From positions 8,804,001 through 8,868,000 of the forward strand of contig JBANAY010000003.1 in NCBI GenBank assembly GCA_037952775.1: a stretch of 64,000 nucleotides of DNA, written 5' to 3'. Every line of letters begins with the position of its first letter. Positions within the stretch are counted from its first letter, which is position 1. The DNA comes from Clonostachys chloroleuca. Taxonomy: Eukaryota > Ascomycota > Sordariomycetes > Hypocreales > Bionectriaceae. This document shows positions 46,443 to 59,150 of the stretch, piece after piece. Below the pieces are notes generated by a model. That model saw nothing but the letters and a program-made list of their open reading frames with translations. It made no database searches and was not told the origin of the DNA. Made by a program: the position numbers and the translations under genes.

Positions 46443-47294
46443 CTTTCTTGCGCTGAAATCAGCACAGCATCCACGTCATACTGCTGGGATCGTGGGAAGG
46501 CTAGATTAGTTCATTTTGCGGGGAAGCTTATTTCTGGGTATTGCAAATGGTTCATCAATAGGAGTCAGGCGCACTTGGCTTCTCGCGGTTTTCAAGGCGA
46601 CCATGGTGAGCTCACTTTTTGTGTACCAGCACATACTAACTATCTGCTATGAAGTGTGTATTGGGAGGGAGGTAAACAAGCAATCGCCATGAGTTTGCCA
46701 TACTTTTCTGGATGCGGTTTGTATTCTCTGATGCTTTACTTTGTTATTATGCAGCTTTTTCTTCTTCTCCTTCTTGCAGGCGCAACGGAACAATGGACCA
46801 GGGCTACGGTATAGACGGGGAGGACTCATAGTTAGATCCTTCATAAATCAGACAAAATCTCTTTTTACGACGCAGGCTCCCGCATGCTGGGGCGTTTGGT
46901 GTGGCATGATGGACGAGAAAAGGCAGCGCCAGAGCTTGCTCTCTCACCCAGTTCTCATCCCCCTCTCACCTTCTCACCCTCTCACCCGGCCTCAACAATA
47001 GCCACATGCACGCAACCGCGAGCCACAAACCACCGCGCGGGCACATTTAATCAACACATTCTTCTGCCCACGGCACCCTGCTTTTATTTCTGCAAGAACA
47101 CGTTCAATTCCATTCATCCTCCCTGTGCAAAACGTCAAGCCAGGTCCAGGGCTGATGCCTTGAGCACATGGTCGCTAGCCCTTCCCCGATCTCCGTCTCT
47201 TTTCTTTTCTTTTTCTCGTCGTTTCGATTTCCCGGCGAAACCATTGGCCCTGTGCTCTCGTTTTTACCATCGCCATCTAGTGTGCTTCTCGATC
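46443..47294. other. Spacer and leader of orphan gene
   Basis: This 0.85 kb interval has no supported gene. The frame of the next gene is open upstream to 46884, but that part is Ser/Pro/His-rich and looks like leader sequence. Confidence 0.4.
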
Positions 47295-50056
47295 ATGTTT
47301 CCTCCAGAAAATTTCCCAGAGTACCATTTTCCTTATATCGAACCCGCCGTGATTGATTTCCCATGCGAAGGAAATGCCGAAGATGCATATTGCTCGACTC
47401 TGCTCTGGAGGGGGAGAACTGACCAACAGCCCCAGCCCCAACCCCAACACATTGAAGAATTAATCCACGATCAAACCTCCACATGGGAGGAGTTGAGCAC
47501 AGGAGCTCAATGGATTGTACTCGAGATTCTTTGTCAAGATGGCCTGTCCGAGGGTAGAAGTCCAAGAGGCTTTGCATCGATTATCACCACCGTCCTACGG
47601 CTCTCACGCGCCCAGATACAGACATTCCTAACCACATACATAACCCAATACGAAGCGTACAAAGAATGGAAGAAGACGCTAGGCAACATCGACTGGGACA
47701 AACTCAAGCAACTTGCCTCCAATGCGAACAGATCTATCCTCGATCTACTTCCCTCGGGCAGGCCAGATTTGAGCTTCGACCGCATCTCCAACCAAGAGAT
47801 GGAAACGGCTGCCAGTTTCCTCCAATCGCACCGCTTGGGCCGCTTCTCAGAGATGCTCTTTGACTGGGTTGGGCTGAATATCCGTCAGAACTTCTTAGAA
47901 TTGCCTATTGAGATCGAAATTCTGCAAGACTGCCTTGATGCTCAGCTCCTTCGAAGGGCACACGCGAAGGGCTTGATCGATCTGGATGCCGTGGAACGCC
48001 GGTACCGTGACGTTTGCGACGATGGAAATCTCCAAAGCCGAGTGTCCTCCGACGTCTTCGCGTCCATCAAAGGCCACGACGCGCATCCCAGCGAAGGGGC
48101 CATCCCTGCTTCCCAGACCAAAAGAGGGCGTCGACAAACTGCCGCCGCCGACAAGAAGGCTGGTCGTGGCCGGCAGCAAACCAAGAGCGGCAATGACAAT
48201 AAGTGGAAGAAGAGAGCCGACTCTGTCAACGCGGATGCTGTTGGTGCTTCCAGCCCACCATCCAACGCGGGGGCACAGCGGGCAAGGACCCGACCGCAGA
48301 GTTGCAAAGAGGCGACTGAGGTACGTGAAGCTCTTAGGAGACAGTTCTTTTGCCACGCTCAGCCGTTCTTGCCGGGCCACTTTGTTTCCACCCTCGTTGA
48401 GCAACAACGATCACCAACTCGCACGTTCAAAATGACTAATTGTCAGTTTGAGTGCCAGCCCCCGAGTAAGGATGTCATTACCGTCTCACGTCCGGCGTCT
48501 GCGAATCATCGTCTTGACAGAGGTCCCGAATCTCCTGAACATATCGTTGAACCTACGAAGGGTGACGTCCTGGCTCCTTCTGTACTCGAGAAGCAGCCCG
48601 AAGATCTGGCCAATGCAGATGATTCGAATGCTAGCTTCGGCAATGGACAGCCCCCGCCGTTCCTCGTCGGCTACCAGTCTCTTAAACAGGGCGTTGTTCA
48701 GGACAACCCGCTACGACCTGTGTTGGCTACAGAGACCTTGAGAGAACACCAAGGGGGGCCTAAGCACTCACTACCGTCACGGCCGATTCCAGAGAGCACA
48801 AAGTTACATCGCGGTGGAGAGAGGCGGGAACGACCTTACATCCCACTATCGATGAGGGAAAACGCATCCAGTGACGGGGCAGCCCAGCATTCCGAAGAGC
48901 CCTCATTGCTGAAAAAATTGGACAGAACTGCCGTGTTTAGAAAAGCTGCAGCCCCCTGCCCAGGCGATCAGGTCCAGTCCACAGCGGCGAACCAACTACG
49001 AGAGGCTCTCGACACACAGTACCAAAGTTACCTTGAATCCCCAGAGGCCCCGGTCCCGCCTCGAAGAGAGCGCAAGCCCAGCCGCCGGGTGAGAGACAAT
49101 TATTTGGTCGATGCTGCGGCTGCGCCCGATTCGGACGGCGATGATGATTATGTACCAGAGACCGAGAAGGTCTCGAAACGTAAGAGACCACGCATATCAC
49201 ACACTTTTGCAGACCAGGATAACCAATCAGGAATAACCCATCTCCGTTCAGAGGGAAATAAGCGGAAGGCGAACCAAGCACCATTTCCTTCAGCTACAGC
49301 TGCTGGATCTGCCAGTTCAGCACCGTCGGAAGATTCCCAGGCTGTCGAGAACAGCAACCAGGCAAGTTCTTCGGTTAGTGTTGCTTCCGAATCTTCCTAG
49401 GACAACATACTTACACTATTCTACCGGATTTTATCACATTTTTTGTCATCGGGTCTAACTATAACATATTTATACAGTCTTTTACATCGGGCGTTGGCGT
49501 TATTCCTCCTCCACCTGCTACTACAGCCTCGGGCAACATGCCACCCCAAGCGAGGTCCGTTAGCAGAGCTAGATTCTCGTCATCAACTCGGAAGGTCGAA
49601 CCAATCTTCGGCCAGTACAGGAACAGGGTTCTGACAACGCAGCGAGGCAGGCTGGGGACGACGTGGTACGCCTGGTCGGCCTGCCACGCCGAGTTTGCCG
49701 CCATCGCGGCCAAGGCCCGGTTCGCTCTGCGGGCGGACAGAGCCTCCGGTGGTGGTGGAGCGTTAAGCCAGGAGGATGTGAAGATGATAATTAAGGAGCA
49801 GCAACAGTTCGCGGCAGCCGAGCGTGCCGTGCAGGGCGACGTTGGACAGGACGCTGAGCGGGCCCAGTATGCTGGGTGTGCTGATTTTGCAGTTTACGCT
49901 CTAGATGCTGAAGAAGCGGAGTTTGCGCGGGAGTTTCGTTCGTCTGATCATGGAGAGGGAGAGGGAGAGGGAGAGGGTGGAGGCGAGGGCGAGGTGACGG
50001 AGATGAAGATGGAGGGGGTCGACGAGCAGAATGAGGATGTTATCATGGATGGATGA
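47295..50056 (+). CDS. Hypothetical low-complexity protein, 885 aa
   Basis: Exons are 47295-49373 and 49478-50056. The intron has a GTTAGT donor and an ATACAG acceptor and continues the frame as ...ASS-SFTSG.... The N-terminal ~230 residues look folded and helical (WEELSTGAQWIVLEILCQ; ILDLLPSGRPDLSFDRI). The middle ~400 are Lys/Arg/Ser/Pro-rich and disordered, with an acidic DSDGDDDYVPE patch next to KRKRPR. The second exon encodes a compact Ala-rich helical region (GTTWYAWSACHAEFAAIAAKARFALRADR) and ends in a Gly-Glu repeat tail. Charge pattern and basic clusters suggest a nuclear protein, but this is only inference. I do not recognise the family. The start at 47295 was chosen because the folded region begins there. 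Confidence 0.7.
49959..49999 (+). repeat. GGAGAG repeat encoding Gly-Glu tail
   Basis: A hexamer GGAGAG-type repeat encodes alternating Gly and Glu near the C-terminus of the 885-aa orphan. It is likely length-variable between strains. Confidence 0.7.
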
Positions 50057-50895
50057 ATTTTCTTTACAAACGGTCTTTGTATTACGGTTATAAAATGGGG
50101 TTTTACTGGCGATTGGGATTTGGTCTACTTGATTACGGATGGACTAGCTGCAGTCCAAAGTTGAACACATTCGCTCAACACAGGACCTGCTACGCTATGC
50201 TATCATGGAGTTATGGGTGATAGCCCGGTACGATTTGGGTCAGGTATTTGATTTCTTTAGTCTATGTTTCGGTCAGGAGTATGCATGGCATTCAACGCTG
50301 GATTTGGGCTTGCATCTGGTCGGCCAAGTCGGTTTGCGATTTATGGATTGGTTTGGAGGCGAAGAATGGCAAAGGCCCGGAAAAAAGGAAGACAATGGAA
50401 AAGCATGCAATCTCTAGACTAGCATGCCTCTCATGAATTATGATTAAACGAACTTCAGTTGTGCTGCCTAATTTTTCCTTGTGTCACTGCATCAAAATGC
50501 TGCTGCGGTGTTGTGGCCCACAAACGAACAAAGACGACGGCATAGAGACAATAGGCGGGATTCTGCTTTATTCGTGACTTGTTATTATTCGCTAGGACCA
50601 TTATCGGTTGCTTCAGGGAGTTGTCAGCTTGAATTTTCCCGCGTTTCAACAATCTGAGCGAAACAAACAAGTTGTGTTCAGCGGCTACGGCAGGCACGTG
50701 CACCCTTTGTTGAGATGCACCTTCCCGTCACTCCTCTTTTTCGCTGCTTCTCCCCACGGTTTTTTTCTCACTTCAGTTCATTCTTATCCCTCAAGGAGAT
50801 TTTCTTGTTTCGTTACTATCCTTTTTCCCCAGCGCAAAGTATTTCCATCTCCGAGACTTGTTACCCATCCAACGCTCGTTGTACCCTTCACATAG
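50057..50895. other. Spacer orphan/DCL1
   Basis: This 0.84 kb interval has no supported coding region. The last ~150 bp are pyrimidine-rich, as is common for fungal leaders, and precede the DCL1 start. Confidence 0.4.
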
Positions 50896-53800
50896 ATGGC
50901 TTCGCTATCAAAGGAGCCCAGCCTCAAGGGTGATACAAGCATTGAAGAAAACCCTCCGCTTGATGAATCGCTTTCGGACGATGAAGACGACGATACCTAC
51001 AGACTGAATGTCAATCCTGAGAATCCCCGAGAGATCTCAGAAAAGAAACGTCGAGACCTGGCCATATTCGAAGCATGGGCAAACGAGAACCAACGCGAGC
51101 TCTCCAAGCCGATGGAGGAGCTTGCCAAGGAGGCAGAGAAGCTTTCTTTATCTAGAATGTTCGACGACGGCGGCACGAGGAAGATTATTGCCAGCCCCCG
51201 CGAATACCAAACGGATCTCTTCGAGCGTGCCAAGGACAAGAACATCATCGTGGTTCTTGATACAGGTGGGTGTCGTCATTTTGCTAATTTGCCAAGTCTG
51301 ACACTCGGAAACTCCAGGTTCCGGTAAAACGCTGATTGCTGTTCTACTCATGAGGCACATCCTCGAAAGGGAACAAGAATCCATCGCCCAAGGTCGTCCG
51401 AAGAAGGTCGCCTTCTTCATCGTCGACAAGAATGCTCTTTGCTATCAACAACACTCCGTCCTGAGGCACAACCTCGAGTTCCCAATCACAAAGCTCCATG
51501 GAGAAGTAGCGGGGTTACGAAGTTCAAAAGAGTTCTGGGACTCGCAGCTGGAGGAGAGCATGGCCATCGTGTGCACTGCGCAGCTTCTTCTTGATGCACT
51601 GAGGAACGGATTCATCGCCATGACCCAGGTCAATCTCCTCATCTTTGACGAAGCCCATCACGCGAAGAAAAATCACCCTTACGCTCGTATCATCAAGAAC
51701 TACTACATGCGACAGCCCAGTGAATCACGTCCCCGCATCTTGGGGATGACCGCTTCTCCGGTGGATGCGCAGACGAGAGATATGCGGGCTGCCGCGGCAG
51801 AGCTAGAGCTTATGCTCTGTAGCGAGATCGCGACCGTCTCGGACGCTGCCCTCCTCCAGGGATTTGAACAGCGCAAGTTGGTGGAGAGTGTTGAGTGGTT
51901 TGATGGCCCGCCATCCGTCGAGGAATCCAAGACGGGTCTGTGGGAGAAAATTTCCGAGCAGGTATCATACAATCCTGAGTTTCGTGCCGCTCTTGAGTAT
52001 ACCAAGGACGCATCTTCAGTCCTTGGCCCATGGTGTGCCGATCGTTATTGGTCTCTGTTCGTCACCGACACAGAAATAGTGAAGCTGGTGGCCAAGACAG
52101 AGCGAGACCATTTTGATGTCGCAAGTGCTACTGACCATTCTGACAAGGCTATATCTGCAGTTCAAAACGTCAAAGAGATCCTGAAATCTCACGACATTGT
52201 CCCTGTCTCCAAGGGCCTCGATCGGATCTCGCCCAAGGTCAAAGTTCTATGGGAAATTCTCGAAAACGCATTCCACCGACAGGAAACAAGTCGTGCGATT
52301 ATATTCGTAGAGCAGCGGCCAACTGCAGTCCTGTTAACAGAGGTGTTTCAGCAGCCTGTGATGGAAATCGAGGGCTTGATGCCTTCGTATATGGTATGTC
52401 ATGCTAATATCCAGCTTTGTGGCTTTCATTTGTGCTAACGGAACAACCAGATCGGCACACAGTCCGTCGGGTCGAGCTGGCCAACGATGACCTTTCGCGA
52501 CCAAATTGTTGCGCTTCAGAAGTTCAAGTCCGGGGAGACAAACTGCCTTTTTGCCACTCCTGTAGCAGAAGAAGGCATCGACGTTCCAGAGTGCGATTTG
52601 GTCATCCGCTTCGATTTATATAACTCCGTCATCCAGTATATCCAGTCAAGGGGCCGGGCAAGGCAGACCAACTCCCGATACATAAACATGATTGAGACAG
52701 ACAACATCAGAGACTTGAGAAAGCTTAAACAGGCGAGCAGAGACTCAAACACGTTGCGGCAGTTCTGTGCTGCTCTTCCGTCCGATCGAAAAGTCCAAGA
52801 TGGCACAATCCTAGACGCTGATGCCTTAGTACGGGCAGAACAAATAGGGCAGAAGAGCTATGAGACTGAACTTGGTGCTCGCCTCAGCTTCGAAAACAGC
52901 ATTGAGGTTCTTGAGAAGTTTGTCTCCACACTGACGATTGGAATTCGTCGCTACTTTACCGAATACATTGTCATGCCTACTGGGAAGAAGTTCGTTGCCG
53001 ATATTATCCTTCCGGAATCTTGCCCCGTCAGTCGTGTCACCGGCCATCCCCAACGAAACAAACAATTGTCAAGATACTCGGCAGCTTTCGAAGCTTGCAT
53101 GATCTTGATCCAAAAGAAATTTATCAATGGACACTTACAATCTTCCTTTGCCAAGAAGCTGCCAGCCATGAGAAACGCCAGGCTAGCTATAAGTCCTAAT
53201 AAAAAGGCAGAATATCCAATGCTGGTCAAGCCCCAAATATGGTCAGAACTTGAAACCGAAACTCCAACACAGCTGTTCCCGACCATTCTGGCTATAGAGC
53301 AACCTCAAGGGTTAGGGCGTCAGTCTCGCCCTCTTCTACTGCTTTCGAGGAAAAAACTTCCATCGATCCCTGCCATTCCTTTGTTCTTTGGGAACGGACA
53401 TTCTTCACATGCTATGGTCATCCCGGCGGAGCACCCATTGGAATTATCACCAGCGCAGGTTGATGACATTGCCACTTTCACCCTCAAGGTTTTTATTGAC
53501 CTATTCAGCAAGGAGTATGAGGCAAACCCCAGTGAAATCCCTTATTTCTTCGCTCCTATTGAGGGTTCTCATAGTTCAGTAATTGCAGCTCAAGAGGCTG
53601 TGGTAGATTGGGCCTGCCTCAAAGATATGCTGGCAGACCCATATCTTAACTGGAAGAACAGGCCAGACGAGTTTTTCCGAAACAGGTTCGCCCGGGATCC
53701 TCTAGACGGCTCTCGGAAGTTCATTTTCCACGACATTAACAAGACACTGACGCCCAATGACCCAACACCAGCGTATGCTCCGCCGCTGAAATCCCGTGCT

Positions 53801-55521
53801 TATCGAGAAGTGGCACAAATCATCAAAGAATACAGCAACAGCCTATATATCAAAGGCAGGAAGCAAGCAGTATGGGATGATGGCCAACCAGTAATTGATG
53901 CAGAGTTGATGTCCTTGCGACGCAACTTTTTGGATCAGTTTTTCGTTGATGATGCGAGGGATGCCAGGTGTTGTGTGATTCCAGAGCCTCTTGATATCTC
54001 TTCGATTCCTATGGACATCATTTCGATGGCAAATTTGCTCCCTGCCCTCCTGTTCCAACTTGATCAGTATTTGATTGCTTTAGAGCTTTGTTCTCTGCTG
54101 GGGCTGGACATACTTCCCGGCCTGGCCCTTGAGGCCATCACCAAGGATGGTATGGAAAATGAAGACGATACTTACGCCCAAAAGAATTACGAGCGTTTAG
54201 AATTCTTGGGAGATACCTTTCTCAAGATGTCGACAACAATAGCACTTTTCACTCTCAAACCAGAAAGTACAGAGTATGAATATCACGTTGAGCGAATGCT
54301 GCTAGTGTGCAACAACAATCTCTTCAACCATGCAGTTGACCGCGAGCTGCAGAAATTCATTCGCTCCAAATCATTTGACCGGAGAATCTGGTATCCAAAC
54401 TTGAAACTGAAAAAGGGAAAGGCCCCGAAACTCGAGCTTCATCACGACCTTGCCGACAAGTCAATTGCAGATGTCTGCGAGGCCTTGATCGGGGCGGCGT
54501 ATCTCAGTAGTGATAATATGGACATGGCAGTCAAGGCTGTTACTGCCATGGTCAAGAGCAAGAAACATAAAATGCAATCATTCGCGGAATACTACCAAGC
54601 CTACAAAGTTCCAGGCTGGCATTTCCCCGAGCGAGTACCAACAGCCCACGAATACACGGCGCAGGTCGTTGGAAAGAAAGTCGGATACGCCTTTGAATCG
54701 CCTTCTCTGGCCCGCAGCGCATTCAAGCATCCATCCTGGACATGGGACAACATCCCCAACTATCAGCAGCTCGAGTTCTTGGGTGATGCTCTCCTCGATA
54801 TGAGCATTGTTGACTACCTCTTTCGAACATTCCCCAAGGCTGATCCCCAATGGCTGACTGAACACAAAATGGCAATGGTATCGAACCAGTTCCTTGGGTT
54901 TCTCTGCGTGCGTCTCGACCTACACCCGCACATGATGAGCACAACTGCCTCCCTGGCCGGGCAAGTGAGCCAATACATCTCCGACTTGGAAATGGCAGAA
55001 GAGACGGCGAAGCTCCAGGCCGAGACCACAGGCACGGACATGCGTCTAGACTTTTGGCTCGACGCTCCGCCTCCCCCAAGGCGCTCCCCGATATCGTCGA
55101 AGCGCTCGTCGGGGCCATGTTCGTGGACGCCAAGTATGACTACGACGTGGTGCACAAGTTCTTCACCCGGCACATCCTCCCTTTCTTTATCAACATGAAC
55201 ACGTACGACTGCTTCGCCAGCAACCACCCCGTCACGGGGCTGTCGCAACGTCTGGGAGGCGAGTTCACATGCACCGGATGGCGCTTGTGCGCCTCCGCCG
55301 TGCCCTGCGGCGTCGAAGAGGGCGTCAGGGCCGTCACCGAGAGCGACGAGCTCTGCGCCCTCGTCATCCACGGGACGGTCGTCGAGCATGCGACGGCCAA
55401 GACCGGGCGTCATGCCAAGGTGGCGGTCGCTACCAAGGCCTTGGATAGGTTTTCAAAGATGGACAAGGAACAGTTCAAGGTCGAGTTTGGATGCGATTGT
55501 GGAGGAAAGGAGCAGAAATAA
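50896..55521 (+). CDS. dcl1: Dicer-like ribonuclease III, ~1505 aa, one-base frameshift
   Basis: The protein would process double-stranded RNA into small RNAs for gene silencing. Exons are 50896-51265, 51318-52393 and 52451-55521. Order: acidic N-terminus; DExD helicase with GSGKT (124-128, created by intron 1 splicing) and DEAHH (234-238); helicase C domain (SRGRARQ); Dicer dimerisation fold; RNase IIIa (YERLEFLGD, 1062 on) and RNase IIIb (YQQLEFLGD, 1253 on); and a C-terminal dsRNA-binding-like region ending GCDCG. No PAZ domain is seen, as usual in fungal Dicers. The REYQ.DLFERAK opening and Cys-containing end fit the DCL1 rather than the DCL2 group. Exon 3 is one base short: C5 at 55073-55077 should be C6, restoring PPPPKALPDIVEALVGAMFVD near residue 1356. 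As written, half of RNase IIIb and the end are lost. Confidence 0.93.
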
Positions 55522-56173
55522 ATGGCTAGCTCAAGGAACCAAAGTTACCTTCACATTTAACAAGGAGTATTACAGGATTTAGAATCGCCAACCAAACCAT
55601 GGTTGGAATTTCATCACCCAGAAGCGAAATGTTAGTTTCCTCGTTCACCAGGTAGAAATAAAATCATCGCGAATAACTCTCTAAAGACCATCTCATCATT
55701 CATTTATCGAATCGCTTTGTCAAGACGTATCATTTGATCATTATTTAACCTGAAGGCTCATTTCCTAACTAACAAGTGATCATAAAAGAAAAAAAACAGA
55801 CTTGTCGCCTGTTGGGTATTAACTAGGTTTGAATTTCATTAACGTGACCAAGAGCAAAAAAAAATAGCGCGCATACGTAAAGAGGGGAGGGACTGGAGGG
55901 CACGTTCACCCAAGGAACCATTCCTCCTTTTCCAAAGCCCTGTGGACCCCCTAACAGATCATTCATCATCTAAGCCGTATCATTACCATATCCACCTTTC
56001 ATGCCTGAGCTGTCTAAATACATCTATGTGGTTATGCTGAGATGTTGGTCGTTGTGTTGCGATAGTATTGCAATAATTTTTTTTTGGTGTGCGAATGTGT
56101 CGAGTTGAGATCTGTTGTGAGTAGATGCAAGAGCATAGTATCGTAGCGAGCTCTACTGCACGAGCAGAAAACA
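55522..56173. other. Convergent 3' spacer
   Basis: This stretch between the stops of dcl1 and the following minus-strand orphan is AT-rich, with several short A runs. No coding region is seen. Confidence 0.5.
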
Positions 56174-59150
56174 CTATTCCACCACGGATTTAAATTGGCA
56201 TTGAGCATGGCCGAGACCTTCTTTTTGTTCTTGCAAAAGCTTCTCCCGAGCCACGATCCGATTGCGACGCTTCAACTGCTTCCTCAGGCGGACGGCGAGG
56301 TCGGTACTGAGCTTATCATCAAGATGGCCAGTGCCATTCAAGGGGTGTTTATTGTCAGCTTCATCAGCATGTGAAGCCACTTGTGAAGCGCCACTGTCGC
56401 CACGTGGGGTTTCGATATCTGGCTCCGAGACGGTCATCGATGATGACGAGTCGCCTTCGTCCCATGTGGGAAAGGTATTGGGAAGAACCCGCGAATGGCC
56501 AGTAAATGGACGAGAGATAGGCGCCCTCGAGTGGCGAAGGCCGCTGCTCTTCGGCCTATATTGCGTGCTGGGAAGGCTACTGGGCGCTGGCAAAGAAGAA
56601 AAGATGCTGGTTGGGCTATCGAAGAGTCCTGGAAGAGCACCACCATAACCAGACTCGTTGAAAAGAAGACCTTCTCCGTCGCGATTTTTGCGTGTGCGCT
56701 TCTTGATGTATGACTCAATGTCTGATCCATCAGTTGTTGACGTCAAGTAGCCATCCTCATTGTCATAGACCGGCGACGTAGAGGCAACATTCTCACGGCT
56801 ACCACGAATGCTTCCGAACGTGTTACGGCTGTTTTTACCGTTCAGAGCGTGGTAATCAATAGCGGGTGGTTTCACGGGGATAGAGTAGGCAAGATCGATG
56901 GAGGTGTTGGCTGTGTGCCGGCTCGGGGGGCGGGGGAACGGGTTGCTAGATTGATTCGAGGACGCCACGGTAGGTGTAGCAGAAGATACGGATAGAGATG
57001 AGGTACGGTTAGGAATATGCTCAGTTATGTCATCGAGACATACTCGGCCAGCATGGGAGGAGCTTGCACCGACAGAGCGGTTTCGGGTGCGGGAAGAGGA
57101 GCTTGAGGGTCGAGAGGTACTAGGCTGGCTTTGCTCAGAATGAATCTGCCCAATTAGACTGATGGCTTTCTGGCCCGGTTGACTGTGGACGTCTGATTGC
57201 ACTTGGTGAATTTGCTGCTCCTGATGCTGCTGCTGCAGCTGACGGACATGATCAACCCAGACACCAGAGTTACGGTTGGGGTTGCCTGCCGAGGTAGACT
57301 CATGTTAGTGTATAGTATGAACCATCGCAGAGGAAGCAGAGGACTCACGAGCAGGAGGCGCGGGGGGCACGGGGGACAAGAAATCGTCAGATTTCGCAAT
57401 CCCAATCTCATCGTAACTCGGCTCGTATTGATCATCTCGCCCCCTTCTCTGTGGCGACTGAGGTCGCTGATGCTGGAAGGGCCCGACCTCGTCCGTCTCA
57501 GTTTCCTCGCCATCGTAAATCGTAGATGAGTCAAAGGACTCATCATCTCGCTGAAACCTGGATGAGTTTGAAGTCTTGACGAAATAGTGCTCTTTGGACA
57601 AGGCCGATGAATCTCTGGATCGTCCATTTTGGAGTTTGGTGGGCGTTTGCCCGGCCGAAGAACCTGTATTTGGCCGGCTTCGGGGAATGTCGGGGATCGT
57701 GGCCGCATCGATGTGATAATCGGGCATCATTGCGGAGTGCATGCTCAAAGGACGAGCCGTAGGCTGTGAATAAGAAGGGGGGATAAAGCACTCCCATGAA
57801 CAGATTTGCGGCGCATAGCGGCCTCGCTGGCAGCAGAAGTTGCGTCTCTTGGGCTAAGACCCTCACCAGGCTTTCGCAGCAAGCTGGCAAATCGAGGTTC
57901 CAGGCTTGTCGTTCGCTTGGGATAGCTGTCTCCCTTGCTCTTTGCTTTGTGGTGAGGGTACGACAGAGCCGGCTCTGAGTCGTACTGCTCATCGGTGACA
58001 AGTCGTGGCGCACGCTGGAAATGAATTGGAATGGAACCGGCGGCGTATTTGTTGCCAAAGACGTCAACGGCACTACCATCAGACTTATAGGCAAGCTGAG
58101 CGCCGCCAGTCAAAGCATAGAAAGCCTGGACAGCTGGACTAGTCAGGTCAACACCATTGACACCCAAATTACGCTCCGCCACGTCCTCTCCATAGTCACG
58201 AGCGCCAGCAGCCTTCACGCGGGTTCTGAAATCGGAGGGCTTCAGTGCGCCTTGAGCATCGAGGATGTCGATATATCCGTTGGGAGGCTTAGCGACGGAA
58301 TTGGAAGAAGACGCCATTCCGGTTTTGATAGAAGCGTTATCGGATGCAACTGTCCAGGTGGCTGTGGAAGTCGAGGACTGTTTGAAGTGCGAGGAAATGG
58401 GAGGCACGGGAGGAGGCAATTGGCCTCGGCCTCTGGTGCTGGCATTGTCATCTTGTACGTGCCCAGAGTCGCCTTGCGGGCCTGTCAAACCAATGAGATA
58501 CGGCGGACCAGGTCGCTTGTTGACGAGAAAAGGCTGAGCGCGGGTCGGGTCTCGTTTCCGGGCACTAGACTTGCCAGATGACTTTGGTCTATGCTGCGAG
58601 GAAGGGGAAGCTGGAGCATCCGGCGCAGTATTGGGTCGGCCAACACTCCGAGAACGTAGGCGGATGGTAGTATCTAATCCAGCCTCATTCTGGGCCTGAG
58701 CGCGATCACGAGCGGCTTGTTTGAGGTTCTGAATATTGGTGGGACCATTGCCGCGAACAGGAAGGGTGCCTACACAAGAATTAGGTCAGTACGATGGATC
58801 TGATACACTCGAGGCACCTCATCCACAGGCAGGCACGCAACACCACGTTTCGAGGCGCTATTCTGCAACAATTGCGACCCGCACTGAAACATGCGACGAA
58901 TATGGGAGAAAGCATTGCACCATGTCCGCTATTCCAGTCCTCAGATATGGCATCGCACAGTAGAGAATATCGACGTAATGATGGATGAAGCAATGGAATG
59001 AAGAAAAAGCATGGTAACTCTGGCAGACGAACCTCGGATGGGTGGTGGGGCAATAGTGGTGGAATCATATGCCTGGCCTTTGGTAGTCGCCTGGTGCTGA
59101 GATAATTCATCAATGGAGGCCTTCTTGGACAGGAACTTGAAGAGACCCAT
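56174..59150 (-). CDS. Hypothetical Ser/Pro-rich protein, ~883 aa, one-base frameshift
   Basis: Exons (minus strand) are 59150-59033, 58769-57349 and 57285-56174. The first donor (GTTCGT) is weak but phase and continuity (PPIRG-TLPVRG) support it. Most of the protein is Ser/Pro/Arg-rich and disordered. A conserved-looking block (SPAVQAFYALTGGAQLAYKS) lies mid-protein, and the end holds a basic coiled coil (LAVRLRKQLKRRNRIVAREK). Exon 2 is one base short: a C6 run (coding strand) at 57777-57782 should be C7, which rejoins ALSPPSYSQPTARPLSMHSAMM. The next two introns then fit in phase, giving 884 codons. I do not recognise the family. The MGLFKFLSKK start (Gly2, Lys-rich) is compatible with N-myristoylation and membrane binding, which is inference. 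Confidence 0.72.

Noticed and set aside
46884..47294. N-terminal extension of the 885-aa orphan
   Set aside because: Open in frame but His/Pro/Ser-rich like leader DNA; the folded region begins at the ATG at 47295.
27404..55077. Programmed -1 ribosomal frameshifting at C-rich sites
   Set aside because: Slippage on the C or G runs could formally rescue each frame, but it would have to occur in unrelated genes, and NYV1 also needs a different repair. Homopolymer under-calling is far simpler.
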